Below the pieces are notes generated by a model. The model had not been told where the DNA came from, ran no database searches, and saw only the letters and a list, made by a program, of their open reading frames with translations. From Pseudomonas abietaniphila (GTDB taxonomy: Bacteria; Pseudomonadota; Gammaproteobacteria; Pseudomonadales; Pseudomonadaceae), in assembly GCF_039697315.1 (NCBI RefSeq), contig NZ_CP155619.1, positions 1,302,001-1,366,000 on the forward strand: 64,000 nucleotides of DNA, given 5' to 3'. A program made the position numbers and the translations under genes. Below, piece by piece: positions 1 to 9,594 of this stretch. Positions within the stretch are counted from its first letter, which is position 1, and each line of letters begins with the position of its first letter.

Positions 1-2348
1 GCAGCGACATCGAAGAAACCGCCCTGCAGACCAACCTTGAAGCGGCTGAAGAAATCGCCCGTCAACTGCGTCTGCGCGACATCGGCGGCCTGATCGTCAT
101 CGACTTCATCGACATGACACCGGCCAAGAACCAGCGCGCCGTGGAAGAAAAAGTCCGCGAAAGCCTGGAAGCCGACCGCGCCCGCGTTCAGGTCGGTCGC
201 ATCTCGCGCTTCGGCCTGCTGGAAATGTCCCGTCAGCGCCTGCGCCCATCGCTGGGCGAAAGCAGCGGCATCGTCTGCCCGCGTTGCAACGGCACCGGCA
301 TCATCCGTGACGTCGAATCCCTGTCGCTGGCAATCCTGCGCCTGATCGAAGAAGAAGCCCTGAAAGACCGTACCGCCGAAGTCCGCGCTCAGGTGCCGAT
401 CCCGGTCGCTGCGTTCCTGCTCAACGAAAAACGCAACTCGATCACCAAGATCGAACTGCGCACCCGTGCACGCATCATCATTCTGCCGAACGATCATCTC
501 GAAACGCCGCACTTCGAAGTTCAGCGCCTGCGTGATGACAGCCCGGAAGCCCACAGCCTGCAGTCCAGCTACGAAATCGCTGCGGCCGCCGCCGAAGTGG
601 AAGAAGTCCAGCCCGCGGCAGCGACCCGCACCCTGGTTCGCCAGGAAGCCGCAGTCAAGACCGCACCGGCTCGCGCCAACGCTCCGGTCCCGACCGAAGT
701 CGCAGCACCGGTAGCCGCCCCTGCTCCGGTCGCTCATGAGCCAAGCCTGTTCAAAGGCCTGGTGAAGTCCCTGGTCAGCCTGTTCGCCACCAAGGAAGAG
801 CCCGTCGCGCCGGCCGCAGTGGTTGAAAAACCGGCTGCCGAGCGTCCGGCCCGCAACGAAGAGCGTCGCAACGGTCGTCAGCAGAGCCGCAGCCGTAATG
901 GTCGCCGCGACGAAGAGCGCAAGCCGCGCGAAGAACGTGCGCCGCGTGCCGAGCGTGAAGAACGCGCGCCACGGGAAGAGCGCGCTCCGCGTGAGGAACG
1001 TGCTCCACGTGAAGAGCGCGCACCGCGCGAGCCACGTGAGACCCGCGACGAAACCGCAACCCCACGTGAAGAGCGTCCTGCACGCGCGCCGCGTGAAGAG
1101 CGTCAGCCTCGTGCTCAGCGTGAAGATCGCAAGCCACGCGAAGAGCGCGTCCGTGAACTGCGTGAGCCGCTGGATGCCGCACCGGCTGTCAACGTGCCCC
1201 GCGAAGAACGCCCTGAGCGCGCACCGCGCGAAGAGCGTCAGCCTCGTGCGCCGCGTGAAGAGCGTCAACCACGTGCCGAGCAGGCCGCAGCAGCGGTTGA
1301 AGACGAAGCACTGTTGAACAACGAAGAGCAGCAGGACGAAAACGGCCAGGAACACGCCGAAGGCGATCGCCCTCGCCGTCGCTCCCGTGGTCAGCGTCGC
1401 CGCAGCAACCGTCGTGAGCGTCAGCGTGACGCCAACGGTGATGTGATCGAAGGCAGCGAAGAGCACCAGGCCGAAGCCGGTCACGACACCGTTCGCAGCG
1501 AAGGCAACAGCACTGAAATCGCTGCGGGTCTGGCCGTCACCGCCGCCGTTGCAGAAAGCGTGATCAGCGCCCCGGCCGAAGCCGACGCTCACCGTCAGGC
1601 TGAACGTGCCACCGCAGCTGTCGAAGCACCCGCTGTTGAAGCCGCGCCTGTCGAGAAAGCCGAAGCGCCTGTCGTCGAAGCGCCAGCCGTGGAAGCACCG
1701 ACGGCGACCGCCAAACGTTCGATCATGCCTGAAGTTGAAGTCGCGCAATTCGACGCTTCTCTGAGCCCGTTCGAGCGTCAGGTGAAAGCCGCCGCTCAGG
1801 CTGAGACTGTCGAAACCCCGGCTGAGGTTGAAGCGCCTGCTGTTGTCGAAGCGCCTGCTCCGGCACCGGTCGTTGAGGCACCTGTTGCAGCGCCTGTCGC
1901 ACCGGTCGAAGCGCCGAAAGCCGCTGAACCCGTGGTTGAGAAGCCAGTGATCGAGCAGCCAGTGGCTGCCGAGCCTGTGGTTGCAGCGGCTGAACTGGCG
2001 GCTCCGGAAATCGTCGCAGCGCCGGTGGCTGTAGAACCGGCACCGGCTCCAGCGCCAGTCGCAGCTGAAAAGCCAGCACTGCCGATGGCCAGCACCGGCC
2101 GCGCGCCGAACGATCCTCGTGAAGTTCGTCGTCGTCGCCTGGAAGCTGAACGCCTGCAGAAGGAAGCTGAAGCGGCCGCAAACGCTGCGCCACAACAAGC
2201 GCCAGTCGTTGCAGCGCCAGCACCTGTTGCTGTAGAAGCCGTCGCCAGTCCTGCCCCGGTTGTTGACGAGCACGTCAACACGAAGGAAGCGGTGACCGAG
2301 CACGGTGGAGAGCTGGAAGAAAGCAAAGAGCCCAAGCCGCTCGCGTAA
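1..2348 (+). CDS. rne: Ribonuclease E, C-terminal part (5' end outside window)
   Basis: Essential endoribonuclease that starts mRNA decay and processes rRNA and tRNA precursors; its tail scaffolds the degradosome. The reading frame is already open at base 3 and reads through the RNase E/G catalytic core (GGLIVIDFIDM, then TPAKNQR), so the gene begins before the window. A CPRCNGTG segment near 275-298 is the zinc-link that joins the dimers into a tetramer. After about base 560 the protein is low-complexity: an Arg/Glu-rich block of PREER-type repeats (about 900-1290), an RRRSRGQRRR basic patch (about 1370-1420) and an Ala/Pro/Val/Glu tail. That fits the disordered RNA- and partner-binding half of RNase E. 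A strong terminator follows. The identity is certain from the core. Confidence 0.97.
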   Translation, partial: SDIEETALQTNLEAAEEIARQLRLRDIGGLIVIDFIDMTPAKNQRAVEEKVRESLEADRARVQVGRISRFGLLEMSRQRLRPSLGESSGIVCPRCNGTGIIRDVESLSLAILRLIEEEALKDRTAEVRAQVPIPVAAFLLNEKRNSITKIELRTRARIIILPNDHLETPHFEVQRLRDDSPEAHSLQSSYEIAAAAAEVEEVQPAAATRTLVRQEAAVKTAPARANAPVPTEVAAPVAAPAPVAHEPSLFKGLVKSLVSLFATKEEPVAPAAVVEKPAAERPARNEERRNGRQQSRSRNGRRDEERKPREERAPRAEREERAPREERAPREERAPREERAPREPRETRDETATPREERPARAPREERQPRAQREDRKPREERVRELREPLDAAPAVNVPREERPERAPREERQPRAPREERQPRAEQAAAAVEDEALLNNEEQQDENGQEHAEGDRPRRRSRGQRRRSNRRERQRDANGDVIEGSEEHQAEAGHDTVRSEGNSTEIAAGLAVTAAVAESVISAPAEADAHRQAERATAAVEAPAVEAAPVEKAEAPVVEAPAVEAPTATAKRSIMPEVEVAQFDASLSPFERQVKAAAQAETVETPAEVEAPAVVEAPAPAPVVEAPVAAPVAPVEAPKAAEPVVEKPVIEQPVAAEPVVAAAELAAPEIVAAPVAVEPAPAPAPVAAEKPALPMASTGRAPNDPREVRRRRLEAERLQKEAEAAANAAPQQAPVVAAPAPVAVEAVASPAPVVDEHVNTKEAVTEHGGELEESKEPKPLA

Positions 2349-2361
2349 TCTTCAGTGAATG

Positions 2362-2400
2362 AAAAGCCCCGCCTGTTGCGAAACAGGCGGGGCTTTTTTA
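2362..2400 (+). terminator. Rho-independent terminator of rne
   Basis: A GC-rich hairpin (AAAAGCCCCGCCTGTT, loop gcga, then its complement) runs into TTTTTT directly after the rne stop codon. The A-tract on the 5' side means it could also work leftward for the facing gene that ends at 2451. Confidence 0.92.
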
Positions 2401-2450
2401 TGAGCGCGAATCGAGGTGGGATGGGGCTGCAGCCCCTGATCCAGCGCCTT

Positions 2451-3044
2451 CTACAATTTGAAATTCAACGCCGCAGGCACGTCCACATCCCAAAGGACGC
2501 CGGGATCTTCAACCGGCAGCTCTATGACAGTGGCGCCCTTGAACAGCCGCTTGGCACCCTTCTCTCCCGCTAACGACATCAGGGCGGGACCAAACCCTCG
2601 ACCGAACCCGACAGGATGGCCAAACACCCCCTCTCGAACAGGCACGCTGATAGAATCGTCCTCCAGCGAATTGACCACCCGCTTGAGGGTATCCGCATGG
2701 ATGAAAGGCATGTCCCCAAGAACAATCAACCAGCCCCGATGATCAGGCTCCGCCGCCACGGCGGCGGCAATGCTGTCGCCCATGCCTGGGGACTCCAGCA
2801 CCACAACCTCACAGCCATGCAGCAACCCCAATTCGGCGACGCTGCAATAATGAGGGCGGGTCAGGAGCACGATCTTGTTGACCACAGGCCTCAGTCCAAC
2901 AAGCACATGCTCCAGCACCGAGCGCTCTATACCGTCTCGCCCCTTGCATTGCGCCAGCAATTTGTTGCGATGGGCCCCGGCGATCTGCCGGTAACGGCTG
3001 CCAAGCCCGGCCGCCAGGACGATGGCGCACACAGTGTCACTCAT
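2451..3044 (-). CDS. MocA/MobA-like NTP transferase family protein
   Basis: Nucleotidyltransferase of about 197 aa with the N-terminal signature of molybdenum-cofactor nucleotidyltransferases (AIVLAAGLGSRY at about residues 6-17, and a Lys a little later in NKLL). The acidic VLGDMPF motif in the middle binds the metal and nucleotide. These enzymes attach CMP or GMP to molybdopterin; the sequence resembles the MocA (cytidylyl) side more than MobA, but the substrate cannot be fixed by eye. I chose the ATG at 3044 (MSDTVC) because the family signature starts directly after it; the longer frame adds 16 residues with no family match. It converges on rne and sits apart from any visible molybdenum-cofactor operon. 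A BisC-like molybdoenzyme lies 22 kb away. Confidence 0.82.
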   Translation of the reverse strand: MSDTVCAIVLAAGLGSRYRQIAGAHRNKLLAQCKGRDGIERSVLEHVLVGLRPVVNKIVLLTRPHYCSVAELGLLHGCEVVVLESPGMGDSIAAAVAAEPDHRGWLIVLGDMPFIHADTLKRVVNSLEDDSISVPVREGVFGHPVGFGRGFGPALMSLAGEKGAKRLFKGATVIELPVEDPGVLWDVDVPAALNFKL

Positions 3045-3166
3045 GCGTAACCTCGAATGGGAGATGTCTCGCATCGGAAATGCAAAGGGCACGCCATCAC
3101 TTCAGCCTCGTGAAAGGCTGAAGTGTAATGGGTTTTGAGAGAGACGAGAGAAGACGCAAGCACACC

Positions 3167-4186
3167 TCAATAGAGGTTAGGCTCCATCTCCAGCGTCACA
3201 CCGAAACGTTCGAGGATGTCGGCTTGAATCCGCTGCGCCAACGTCAGCAGCTCCCGCCCGGTGGCCGAGCCGTAGTTGACCAGCACCAGCGACTGCAACG
3301 CATGAACGCCCGCATCGCCTTCACGAAAGCCTTTCCAGCCTGCCTGCTCGATGAGCCAGCCTGCCGCAAGTTTCACCTGGCCGTCAGGTTGTGGATACGC
3401 CACAAGCTCCGGATGGGTCTGCTTGATACGCTCAGCCAGCTCAGCAGGTACAACCGGGTTCTTGAAGAAGCTCCCGGCATTGCCCAGCACGGCAGGGTCG
3501 GGCAGCTTTTCACTGCGAATCTCACAGATCGCCCGGCTGACATGCATCGGCGTCGGCTCGTTGATGCCCTGCTCCTGAAGACGCTGGCGCACCGGGCCGT
3601 AATCCAGATGCAATCGGGCGGCGAAACTCAGCTTGAAGCGCACCCGAAGAATCAACCAGCGACCGGTCTGGTGCTTGAACACGCTGTCGCGGTAACCGAA
3701 CGCGCAGTCCGCCAGGGAAAACTCGCGCAATTCGCCGTTTTCCCGATCCAGCGCCACCAGGCTGTGGAACACGTCTTTGAGCTCAACGCCATACGCGCCG
3801 ATGTTCTGCATCGGCGCAGCACCCACCGTGCCCGGGATGAGACTGAGGTTTTCCACGCCCGACAGACCGCGCGCCAGCATCTCCTGGACGAACGGATGCC
3901 AAGGCTCTCCCGCCTCAGCCTCGACGATCGCAGCACCGCAGTCTTCGTGCGTGATGCGAATGCCCCGGCTGGCCATGCGCAGCACCAGCGCGTCGAGATC
4001 CCTACTCAACAGCAGGTTGCTGCCGCCGCCGATGACCAGCAGTTCAACCTTGTGCGCCGCCGCGTACGCCAGCGCCTCGCGGACATCACTGTCGTTATGG
4101 GCCTCGGCAAACAGTCGAGCCCGTACATCGACACCAAAGGTGTTGAAGGGCTTGAGTGAAACGTTGGATTGAATCTGCAGGCTCAT
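3167..4186 (-). CDS. murB: UDP-N-acetylenolpyruvoylglucosamine reductase MurB
   Basis: Cytoplasmic FAD enzyme that reduces UDP-GlcNAc-enolpyruvate to UDP-MurNAc with NADPH in peptidoglycan precursor synthesis. The 339 aa match the type I (E. coli-like) enzyme. Visible signatures are the FAD-binding GGGSN at 53-57, Arg166 in the YRDS motif, the catalytic Ser239 in GNAGSFFKNP, and the C-terminal Glu335 (EMEPNLY) that completes the active site. It is the last gene of a leftward envelope cluster, 46 bp after kdsB. In P. aeruginosa, as I recall, a low-molecular-weight phosphatase gene lies between the two; there is no room for it here. Confidence 0.96.
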   Translation of the reverse strand: MSLQIQSNVSLKPFNTFGVDVRARLFAEAHNDSDVREALAYAAAHKVELLVIGGGSNLLLSRDLDALVLRMASRGIRITHEDCGAAIVEAEAGEPWHPFVQEMLARGLSGVENLSLIPGTVGAAPMQNIGAYGVELKDVFHSLVALDRENGELREFSLADCAFGYRDSVFKHQTGRWLILRVRFKLSFAARLHLDYGPVRQRLQEQGINEPTPMHVSRAICEIRSEKLPDPAVLGNAGSFFKNPVVPAELAERIKQTHPELVAYPQPDGQVKLAAGWLIEQAGWKGFREGDAGVHALQSLVLVNYGSATGRELLTLAQRIQADILERFGVTLEMEPNLY

Positions 4187-4232
4187 GCAACCACCTGCCC
4201 GAAGAGCACCTGAGCATTACACCCCATGGCCG

Positions 4233-4997
4233 TCAAACCTCCAGCAAACGCCTGACGCGTTCCAGGTCTTCGGCGGTGTCGACGCCGGCGGGCGGCGCTT
4301 CCACTGCATCAGCGACGTGAATCCGCACGCCATGCCACAAGGCTCGCAACTGTTCGAGGTTTTCAGTGTTTTCAAGCCAGCAAGGGCCCCAGCTCACGAA
4401 GTCATGCAGGAAACCGGCGCGGTAGGCGTAGATGCCGATATGTCGACGGTAAGGCACACCTTCGGGCAGTTCGTCACGGCTCCTGGCCAGCGCATCGCGC
4501 GCCCAGGGCAGCGGCGCACGGCTGAACGTCAGCGCCAGGCCATTGAGGTCGGAACAGACCTTGACCACGTTCGGATTGAACAGCGCTGTCACATCGTCGA
4601 GGGGTTCAGCCAGCGTCGACATGCGCGCTTCAGTGTGCGCGGCGAGGTTGTCGGCGACCTGATCGATCACGGCGGGAGGGATCATCGGCTCGTCGCCCTG
4701 GACGTTGACCACGATGGCGTCGTTGGTGAGCCCGAGCAGCGATGCCACTTCGGCCAGCCGGTCGGTGCCCGAATTGTGATCGTCGCGGGTCATCAACACT
4801 TCAGCGCCGAACGCCAGACAGGCGTCGACAATGCGTTGATCGTCGGTGGCCACCACCACACGCTCCGCGCTGCTTTTGCGCGCCTGCTCCCAGACGTGCT
4901 GGATCATGGGCTTGCCAGCGATGGTTTTCAGCGGTTTACCGGGAAAACGGCTCGAACCGTAACGTGCAGGGATAACAACGGTAAACGCTGCAGTCAT
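4233..4997 (-). CDS. kdsB: 3-deoxy-manno-octulosonate cytidylyltransferase KdsB
   Basis: Activates KDO with CTP to CMP-KDO for the inner core of lipopolysaccharide. The 254 aa show the nucleotide-binding N-terminus [17 protein letters not shown] (about 7-23), a central NVQGDEPMI motif and a C-terminal half typical of the family. The start codon overlaps the stop of the upstream Trm112-like gene by 4 bp (4994-4997), indicating translational coupling. It belongs to the leftward exbB-exbD-lpxK-trm112-kdsB-murB operon. Confidence 0.96.
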   Translation of the reverse strand: MTAAFTVVIPARYGSSRFPGKPLKTIAGKPMIQHVWEQARKSSAERVVVATDDQRIVDACLAFGAEVLMTRDDHNSGTDRLAEVASLLGLTNDAIVVNVQGDEPMIPPAVIDQVADNLAAHTEARMSTLAEPLDDVTALFNPNVVKVCSDLNGLALTFSRAPLPWARDALARSRDELPEGVPYRRHIGIYAYRAGFLHDFVSWGPCWLENTENLEQLRALWHGVRIHVADAVEAPPAGVDTAEDLERVRRLLEV

Positions 4998-5179
4998 TTG
5001 TCCAGACGCTCATCAGTGGTCAGGGTGCGTGCCTCGCTTTCCAGCATGACCGGGATGCCGTCGCGGATCGGGTAAGCCAGGCCGGCACCCTTGCTGATCA
5101 GCTCGGTTTTGTCGGCGCTGAGCTTGAGCGGACCTTTGCAGATCGGGCAAGCGAGGATGTCGAGCAATTTGGTGTCCAT
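4994..5179 (-). CDS. Trm112 family small zinc-ribbon-like protein
   Basis: A 61-aa protein starting [14 protein letters not shown]. The CPICKG motif near the N-terminus is the half zinc-ribbon of the Trm112/YcaR family; the usual second cysteine pair is missing, as in most bacterial members. Eukaryotic Trm112 activates methyltransferases, but the role of the bacterial form is uncertain. The ATG at 5179 is preferred: a longer in-frame ATG at 5233 would run into lpxK and lacks family similarity. It lies 17 bp after lpxK and overlaps kdsB by 4 bp, a position that is conserved in gamma-proteobacteria. Confidence 0.9.
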   Translation of the reverse strand: MDTKLLDILACPICKGPLKLSADKTELISKGAGLAYPIRDGIPVMLESEARTLTTDERLDK

Positions 5180-5196
5180 AAGAAATCCTGAGCGAG

Positions 5197-6192
5197 TCAT
5201 GGCAAAAGCCGGGTTAACTGCGAATCGAACCAACTGACAAAGGCCGGAGAAGGCACGGCTTCAACGACCAGGTACCACCAGTCGGGGGCCGCGAAGGCTG
5301 CGCATTTCACGGCATCTTTTTCGGTCATGACCAAAGGCAGGACCGGCGTGAACGCCAGCGCCTGTGCACTGAACACGGCGTGATCGGCGAACGCATGTGG
5401 AACAGGCCGCCAGTGTAGTCCTTCGAGGGTATTGAAGAAACGTTGCGGATTGCCGATACCCGCCACCGCGTGAAGCGCTTGCCCGGCCGGGAAGTAATCC
5501 ACGGGGCGATGCTCGCCGCTCAGCAGATTGACCAGCGCAGTGGGCTGCAATCTGAAGGCGTAACCGTCGTCACGGTCTTCGCTGGCGCCGTTGTACAGCA
5601 AGGCGTCAACGCTCTCCAGACGCTCGACTGGTTCACGCAAGGGACCGGCCGGCAGGCAACGGCGATTGCCCAGCCCGCGCGCGGCGTCGATCAGCACCAG
5701 TTCAAGATCCCGATCCATCCGGTAATGCTGCAAGCCATCGTCGGAAAGAATCAGGTCGAGCGGCTCTTCGGCGAGCAATCCGCGCACCGCCTGCGAACGA
5801 TCGGGGTCGATCATCAGCGGCACGCCGGTGCGTTTGACGATCAGCAAAGGCTCGTCCCCCGCCTGATCGGCAGACTGCTGGGCGGTAACACGCCACGGAA
5901 GGCTCGGCGGTCTGGCGCCGTAACCACGGCTGACCACGCCCACGCGCAGACCCCGACGACGACAGTAATCAATCATCCAGAGAATCAGCGGGGTCTTGCC
6001 GGTGCCGCCGACCGTGATGTTGCCCACCACGATCACGGGCACAGGGGCTTTGTAGATGTCGCCCTGCCCGGCCACGAAGCGCGCACGCTTGTTGTTGACG
6101 ACGCGGCGGTACAAAGCTTCGAGCGGACGCAGCAGCGTCAGCGCCGGATGGCCTTCGTACCATGCGTCAAGCAAGCGATCGGTGAGTGCCAT
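5197..6192 (-). CDS. lpxK: Tetraacyldisaccharide 4'-kinase LpxK
   Basis: Inner-membrane-associated kinase that phosphorylates the 4' position of the lipid A disaccharide, making lipid IVA. The 331 aa contain the P-loop [12 protein letters not shown] at 56-67 after an N-terminal amphipathic helix ([19 protein letters not shown]), and DDGLQHYRM in the middle, which carries acidic residues used in catalysis. Its start codon shares one base with the exbD stop (TGATG at 6190-6194), so the genes are coupled. Confidence 0.96.
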   Translation of the reverse strand: MALTDRLLDAWYEGHPALTLLRPLEALYRRVVNNKRARFVAGQGDIYKAPVPVIVVGNITVGGTGKTPLILWMIDYCRRRGLRVGVVSRGYGARPPSLPWRVTAQQSADQAGDEPLLIVKRTGVPLMIDPDRSQAVRGLLAEEPLDLILSDDGLQHYRMDRDLELVLIDAARGLGNRRCLPAGPLREPVERLESVDALLYNGASEDRDDGYAFRLQPTALVNLLSGEHRPVDYFPAGQALHAVAGIGNPQRFFNTLEGLHWRPVPHAFADHAVFSAQALAFTPVLPLVMTEKDAVKCAAFAAPDWWYLVVEAVPSPAFVSWFDSQLTRLLP

Positions 6193-6623
6193 CAGTTAGC
6201 CGAGGCGGCCTCGACAGTGGTCATGCGCAAGTGAGCGAAACCCAGCTTGCCCGCAGCGTCCATCGCGGTGATGACCGACTGGTGGGGCGTCTTGCCGTCA
6301 GCGCTGATGGACAACGGCAAGCTGGTGTCTCCCCCCGATTCCTTCTGCAAGGCGTCGATCAGGGTTTCCAGTTTGCTGTCGGCCAACAAGGTGTTGTTGA
6401 CCGAATAGGTGCCTTCGGCGTTGATCGTGATATCGACGTGTTTTTTGTCGACATCGTCGGCCGACGCGCCGGTGACCGACTGAGGCAGGTCGACGCGCAT
6501 CTGCGTTTCACGGGTGAAGGTCGTGGTGACCACGAAGAACAGCAGCAGAATGAACACCACGTCGATCAGCGACACCAGATTGATGTCGATGGTCTCCCGA
6601 GGCTTGCGGCGGCGGAATTTCAC
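6192..6623 (-). CDS. exbD: ExbD/TolR family biopolymer transport protein
   Basis: A 143-aa protein with one N-terminal membrane helix (about 12-36, [19 protein letters not shown]) carrying the Asp that conducts protons (LIDVV), followed by a periplasmic domain. It works with the ExbB/TolQ-like partner encoded just upstream; the two reading frames overlap by 4 bp (6620-6623). Such pairs couple the proton motive force to TonB- or Tol-type energy transfer. This copy is linked to lpxK rather than to tonB or tolA, as in other pseudomonads. Confidence 0.9.
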   Translation of the reverse strand: MKFRRRKPRETIDINLVSLIDVVFILLLFFVVTTTFTRETQMRVDLPQSVTGASADDVDKKHVDITINAEGTYSVNNTLLADSKLETLIDALQKESGGDTSLPLSISADGKTPHQSVITAMDAAGKLGFAHLRMTTVEAASAN

Positions 6624-7294
6624 TTCTTGCGACCCTCGCCGCGTGCGGCAGCCTTGAGGTCAGGCTTGGCGTCGGTCAGATCCACGTCACGATCGCCTTG
6701 CACCACTTCCACCAGTTTGATCGCTTCCTGTTCCATGCCGACCACCAACTCGTCGACGCGGTTTTGCAGGTAGCGGTGGAAGAAGATGGTCGGGATCGCG
6801 ACGGTCAGGCCGGACGCCGTGCAGATCAGCGCCTTGGCGATACCACTGGCCAACATGCCCGCGTTACCGGTCATGCCGGTGCTGGTGAACGAACTGAAGA
6901 TGTCGATCATGCCCAGCACGGTGCCGAGCAGACCCAGCAGCGGGGCCATGGCGGCGATGGTGCCAAGCGTGGCGAGGTAACGCTCCAGCTCGTGAATCAC
7001 CCGGGCGGCGGCTTCCTCAATGCACTCCTTCATGATCTCGCGACCGTGACGGGAGTTGGCCAGGCCGGCCGCGAGAATCTCACCCAGCGGGGAGTCGGCG
7101 CGCAGTTCCTTGAGCTTGTCGCTGCTCAATTGTTTGTCCTGAATCCAGCGCCACACCTGACCGAGCAGATGCGGCGGCGTAATGCGGCTGGCGCGCAAGG
7201 TCCACAGACGCTCGATGATGATTCCGACGGCGGCGATGGAACTCAAAATGATCGGTAGCATCATCCAGCCACCAGATTTGACCAGCTCCCACAC
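6620..7294 (-). CDS. exbB: ExbB/TolQ family (MotA/TolQ/ExbB) proton channel protein
   Basis: A 224-aa inner-membrane protein with three predicted helices: one near the N-terminus (about 10-30, MMLPIILSSIAAVGIIIE) and two later (APLLGLLGTVLGMIDIF and the following segment ending SGLTVAIPTIFFHRYL). The GLLGTVLG motif is diagnostic. I chose the GTG at 7294 (MWELVKSGGW) because AGGGGG lies 8 bp in front of it; the GTG at 7303 sits directly on that ribosome site. It is the first gene of the exbB-exbD-lpxK-trm112-kdsB-murB operon. Confidence 0.9.
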   Translation of the reverse strand: MWELVKSGGWMMLPIILSSIAAVGIIIERLWTLRASRITPPHLLGQVWRWIQDKQLSSDKLKELRADSPLGEILAAGLANSRHGREIMKECIEEAAARVIHELERYLATLGTIAAMAPLLGLLGTVLGMIDIFSSFTSTGMTGNAGMLASGIAKALICTASGLTVAIPTIFFHRYLQNRVDELVVGMEQEAIKLVEVVQGDRDVDLTDAKPDLKAAARGEGRKK

Positions 7295-7377
7295 AGCGAC
7301 CACCCCCTGAAAAAAAGTGGCGCCACTCTAACATAGGGCAGTCGGCTCGCCGAACCTGTCGATGAATATCCGACCAT

Positions 7378-9594
7378 TCACTCACGCCAGAAGCGTCTTT
7401 CCCTACGCTCGGCGTCCACGCCTTCGAACCTGCCTAATTGCAATGTGATAGCACCCAGTTCAGCGCTGTCGTAGGTTTCAACGCCGAACCAGCGATAGCG
7501 AGACATCACCAACGGATGCGGGTGACCGAACGCATTGTTCCGGCCTCGGGAGATCAGCACGCCCTTAGGAGAGACCGCCTGCAGCAGCGCCTTGGACGAT
7601 GAACTCCGGCTCCCGTGATGAGGCGCTTGCAACCAGTCGGCACGCACATCAAAACCCTGCTCCAGCATCGCCCGCTCGGCAGGAACGTCGATGTCTCCCG
7701 TCAACAACAAGCGTTCACCCTTCGCGTCGACACTCAGCACGCACGATGCCTGATTGCCCTCCGCCGCCTGCTCCCAGATCCAGGTGGAAAACGTCACCTC
7801 GTCCCAGGCCCAGGTTTCACCGTTGCGGCAGGGCTCGACAGGCAACTCAGCCGGCATCCGGGCAGCGTCGCCCGCCAGGATTCTGCTCACGGGCAGTGCC
7901 TGATGAATCGCCGGGGCCCCGCCGGCATGATCGGCGTCGGCGTGACTGAGCAGCATCATGTCCAGATGCCTTATTCCTGCACGACGAATCGCGGGCAAGA
8001 CCACGCGCTCGCCGATGTCGAACTCGCCAAAGCGCGGTCCGGCGTCGTAGAGCAGCGTGTGTTCACGAGTTTGCAACAGAATCGCAAGCCCTTGGCCGAC
8101 GTCCAGTTGCAGCACTTCAACTTCACCTGAAGGAATGCGCTCCTGCGGGACAAACACGCAGAGCAGCAACAGGGGCCAACCCAGTGCGCGCAATGGCACG
8201 CCGCTGGGTAATAAAAGCAGCAGCGCTCCCAGCAGGCACAATGGCCACACCCAGAACGGCGTCGTCGGGCCGGTCCATGCCGGTGCCGCCTCGGCCGCGA
8301 TCGCCAGAACGACGAACAGCGCGTTCATCGACCCGCCCGCCAGCCAGAGCAAGCTCTCGCCTAGCCACGGAACGGCCAGAAAAAACGTGCCGAACAGCGC
8401 CAGAGGCAGGATAAAAATGCTGACCCACGGCACCGCGAGCAGATTGACCAACGGGCCGCTCACGCTGACCGGCAGGTTCAAAGCCAGCAAGACCGGCAAG
8501 AGCCCGAGGGCGATCAGCCATTGCGCCCGAGACCAACTCTGCAGCCAACGCCAGGCGCCCAGACGTCCGCCAAAGATCACCATCAGAATGCCGACGGCCA
8601 CGAACGACAGCCAAAATCCCGGACGCAGGCTGATCAACGGCTCGACAATCAGCACCAGATTCAACGCGATCAGCATCGGCCAGATCGCACCCAGGTGCCG
8701 AAAGCGCAACCGCCACAGCAACACCAGCCCGAGCATGACGCAGGCTCGCTGTACCGGAACCTCGAAGCCTGCCAGATAGCCATAGGCCAATGCGCCACTC
8801 AAGGCAAGTACGCAGGCCGACGGTAACCAGGGCAGCACGCGTGGCCATAGCCCCCATCGCGCCAGCCCGGCCACCAGCCCATACAGCAACCCGGCCAGCA
8901 AACCGACATGCGTGCCGGAAATCACCAGCAAATGGACCGTGCCGGTGTCCTGCAACACTTGCCAATCGGCTGGACTCAACCCTGAGTCGTCGCCCAGCAC
9001 CAGCGCGGACAAACCGCCCTGCCGACCCTGAGCATCGACGGCCAGCAAGCGTTGACGAATCGTGTCGCGCCACGAGTGGGTTGTCGCCCTGAGTAACTGG
9101 CCATCCACCACGGTGCCCGTCGCGCCAATACGCTGCGCCAAGAGCCACGCCTGATAGTCGAACGCACCGGGATTGGCCAGGCCGCCAGGGCGCTTGAGTT
9201 TCACCGCCAGCCGCCAGTGTTCGCCGCTTTGCACGGCAGGCCCGCCGTACCAGGCAATGCGCAGCTGCCCAGGCAGCCGTGTTCGGCGAGACACCGGGTC
9301 TTGCAGCTGAAAACGGACCACTCCGTCAACGGTATGTGGCAAACCGACGACCTTGCCTTCCAGCCATAGCGTCTGGCCATCGAGGCGTTCGGGCAGCCGA
9401 TCATCGAGCGCGGATTTGGCGGACACGCAGCCCCACGTCACCCCGAAGAGAAAAAACGCCACCGGATACGTGCGAAACGGCAGCAGCATCAGGGCGACGA
9501 TAGGCATCGCCACCATTAACCAGACCGGCGGTAATGCCGGTAAAAAACGCAGGACGAGCAGTCCCAGTGCAAGCGCCAGCATCCCTGTGCGCAT
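7378..9594 (-). CDS. comEC: ComEC/Rec2 family DNA-uptake channel protein
   Basis: A 738-aa polytopic inner-membrane protein with the standard ComEC layout: N-terminal hydrophobic segments and DUF4131-like region (about 1-210), the central Competence membrane domain (LVISGTHVGLLAGLLYG onward, about 220-490) and a C-terminal metallo-beta-lactamase-fold domain with LSHADADHAGG at about 547-557. ComEC carries single-stranded DNA across the inner membrane during natural transformation. The MBL metal motif is intact. The start has AAGGAA in front of it. There are no other competence genes nearby, which is usual. The gene lies 83 bp ahead of exbB on the same strand. Confidence 0.93.
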   Translation of the reverse strand: MRTGMLALALGLLVLRFLPALPPVWLMVAMPIVALMLLPFRTYPVAFFLFGVTWGCVSAKSALDDRLPERLDGQTLWLEGKVVGLPHTVDGVVRFQLQDPVSRRTRLPGQLRIAWYGGPAVQSGEHWRLAVKLKRPGGLANPGAFDYQAWLLAQRIGATGTVVDGQLLRATTHSWRDTIRQRLLAVDAQGRQGGLSALVLGDDSGLSPADWQVLQDTGTVHLLVISGTHVGLLAGLLYGLVAGLARWGLWPRVLPWLPSACVLALSGALAYGYLAGFEVPVQRACVMLGLVLLWRLRFRHLGAIWPMLIALNLVLIVEPLISLRPGFWLSFVAVGILMVIFGGRLGAWRWLQSWSRAQWLIALGLLPVLLALNLPVSVSGPLVNLLAVPWVSIFILPLALFGTFFLAVPWLGESLLWLAGGSMNALFVVLAIAAEAAPAWTGPTTPFWVWPLCLLGALLLLLPSGVPLRALGWPLLLLCVFVPQERIPSGEVEVLQLDVGQGLAILLQTREHTLLYDAGPRFGEFDIGERVVLPAIRRAGIRHLDMMLLSHADADHAGGAPAIHQALPVSRILAGDAARMPAELPVEPCRNGETWAWDEVTFSTWIWEQAAEGNQASCVLSVDAKGERLLLTGDIDVPAERAMLEQGFDVRADWLQAPHHGSRSSSSKALLQAVSPKGVLISRGRNNAFGHPHPLVMSRYRWFGVETYDSAELGAITLQLGRFEGVDAERRERRFWRE

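Noticed and set aside
775..1317. His/Arg/Val-rich frames over the rne repeat region
   Set aside because: They are the repeat DNA read in other frames.
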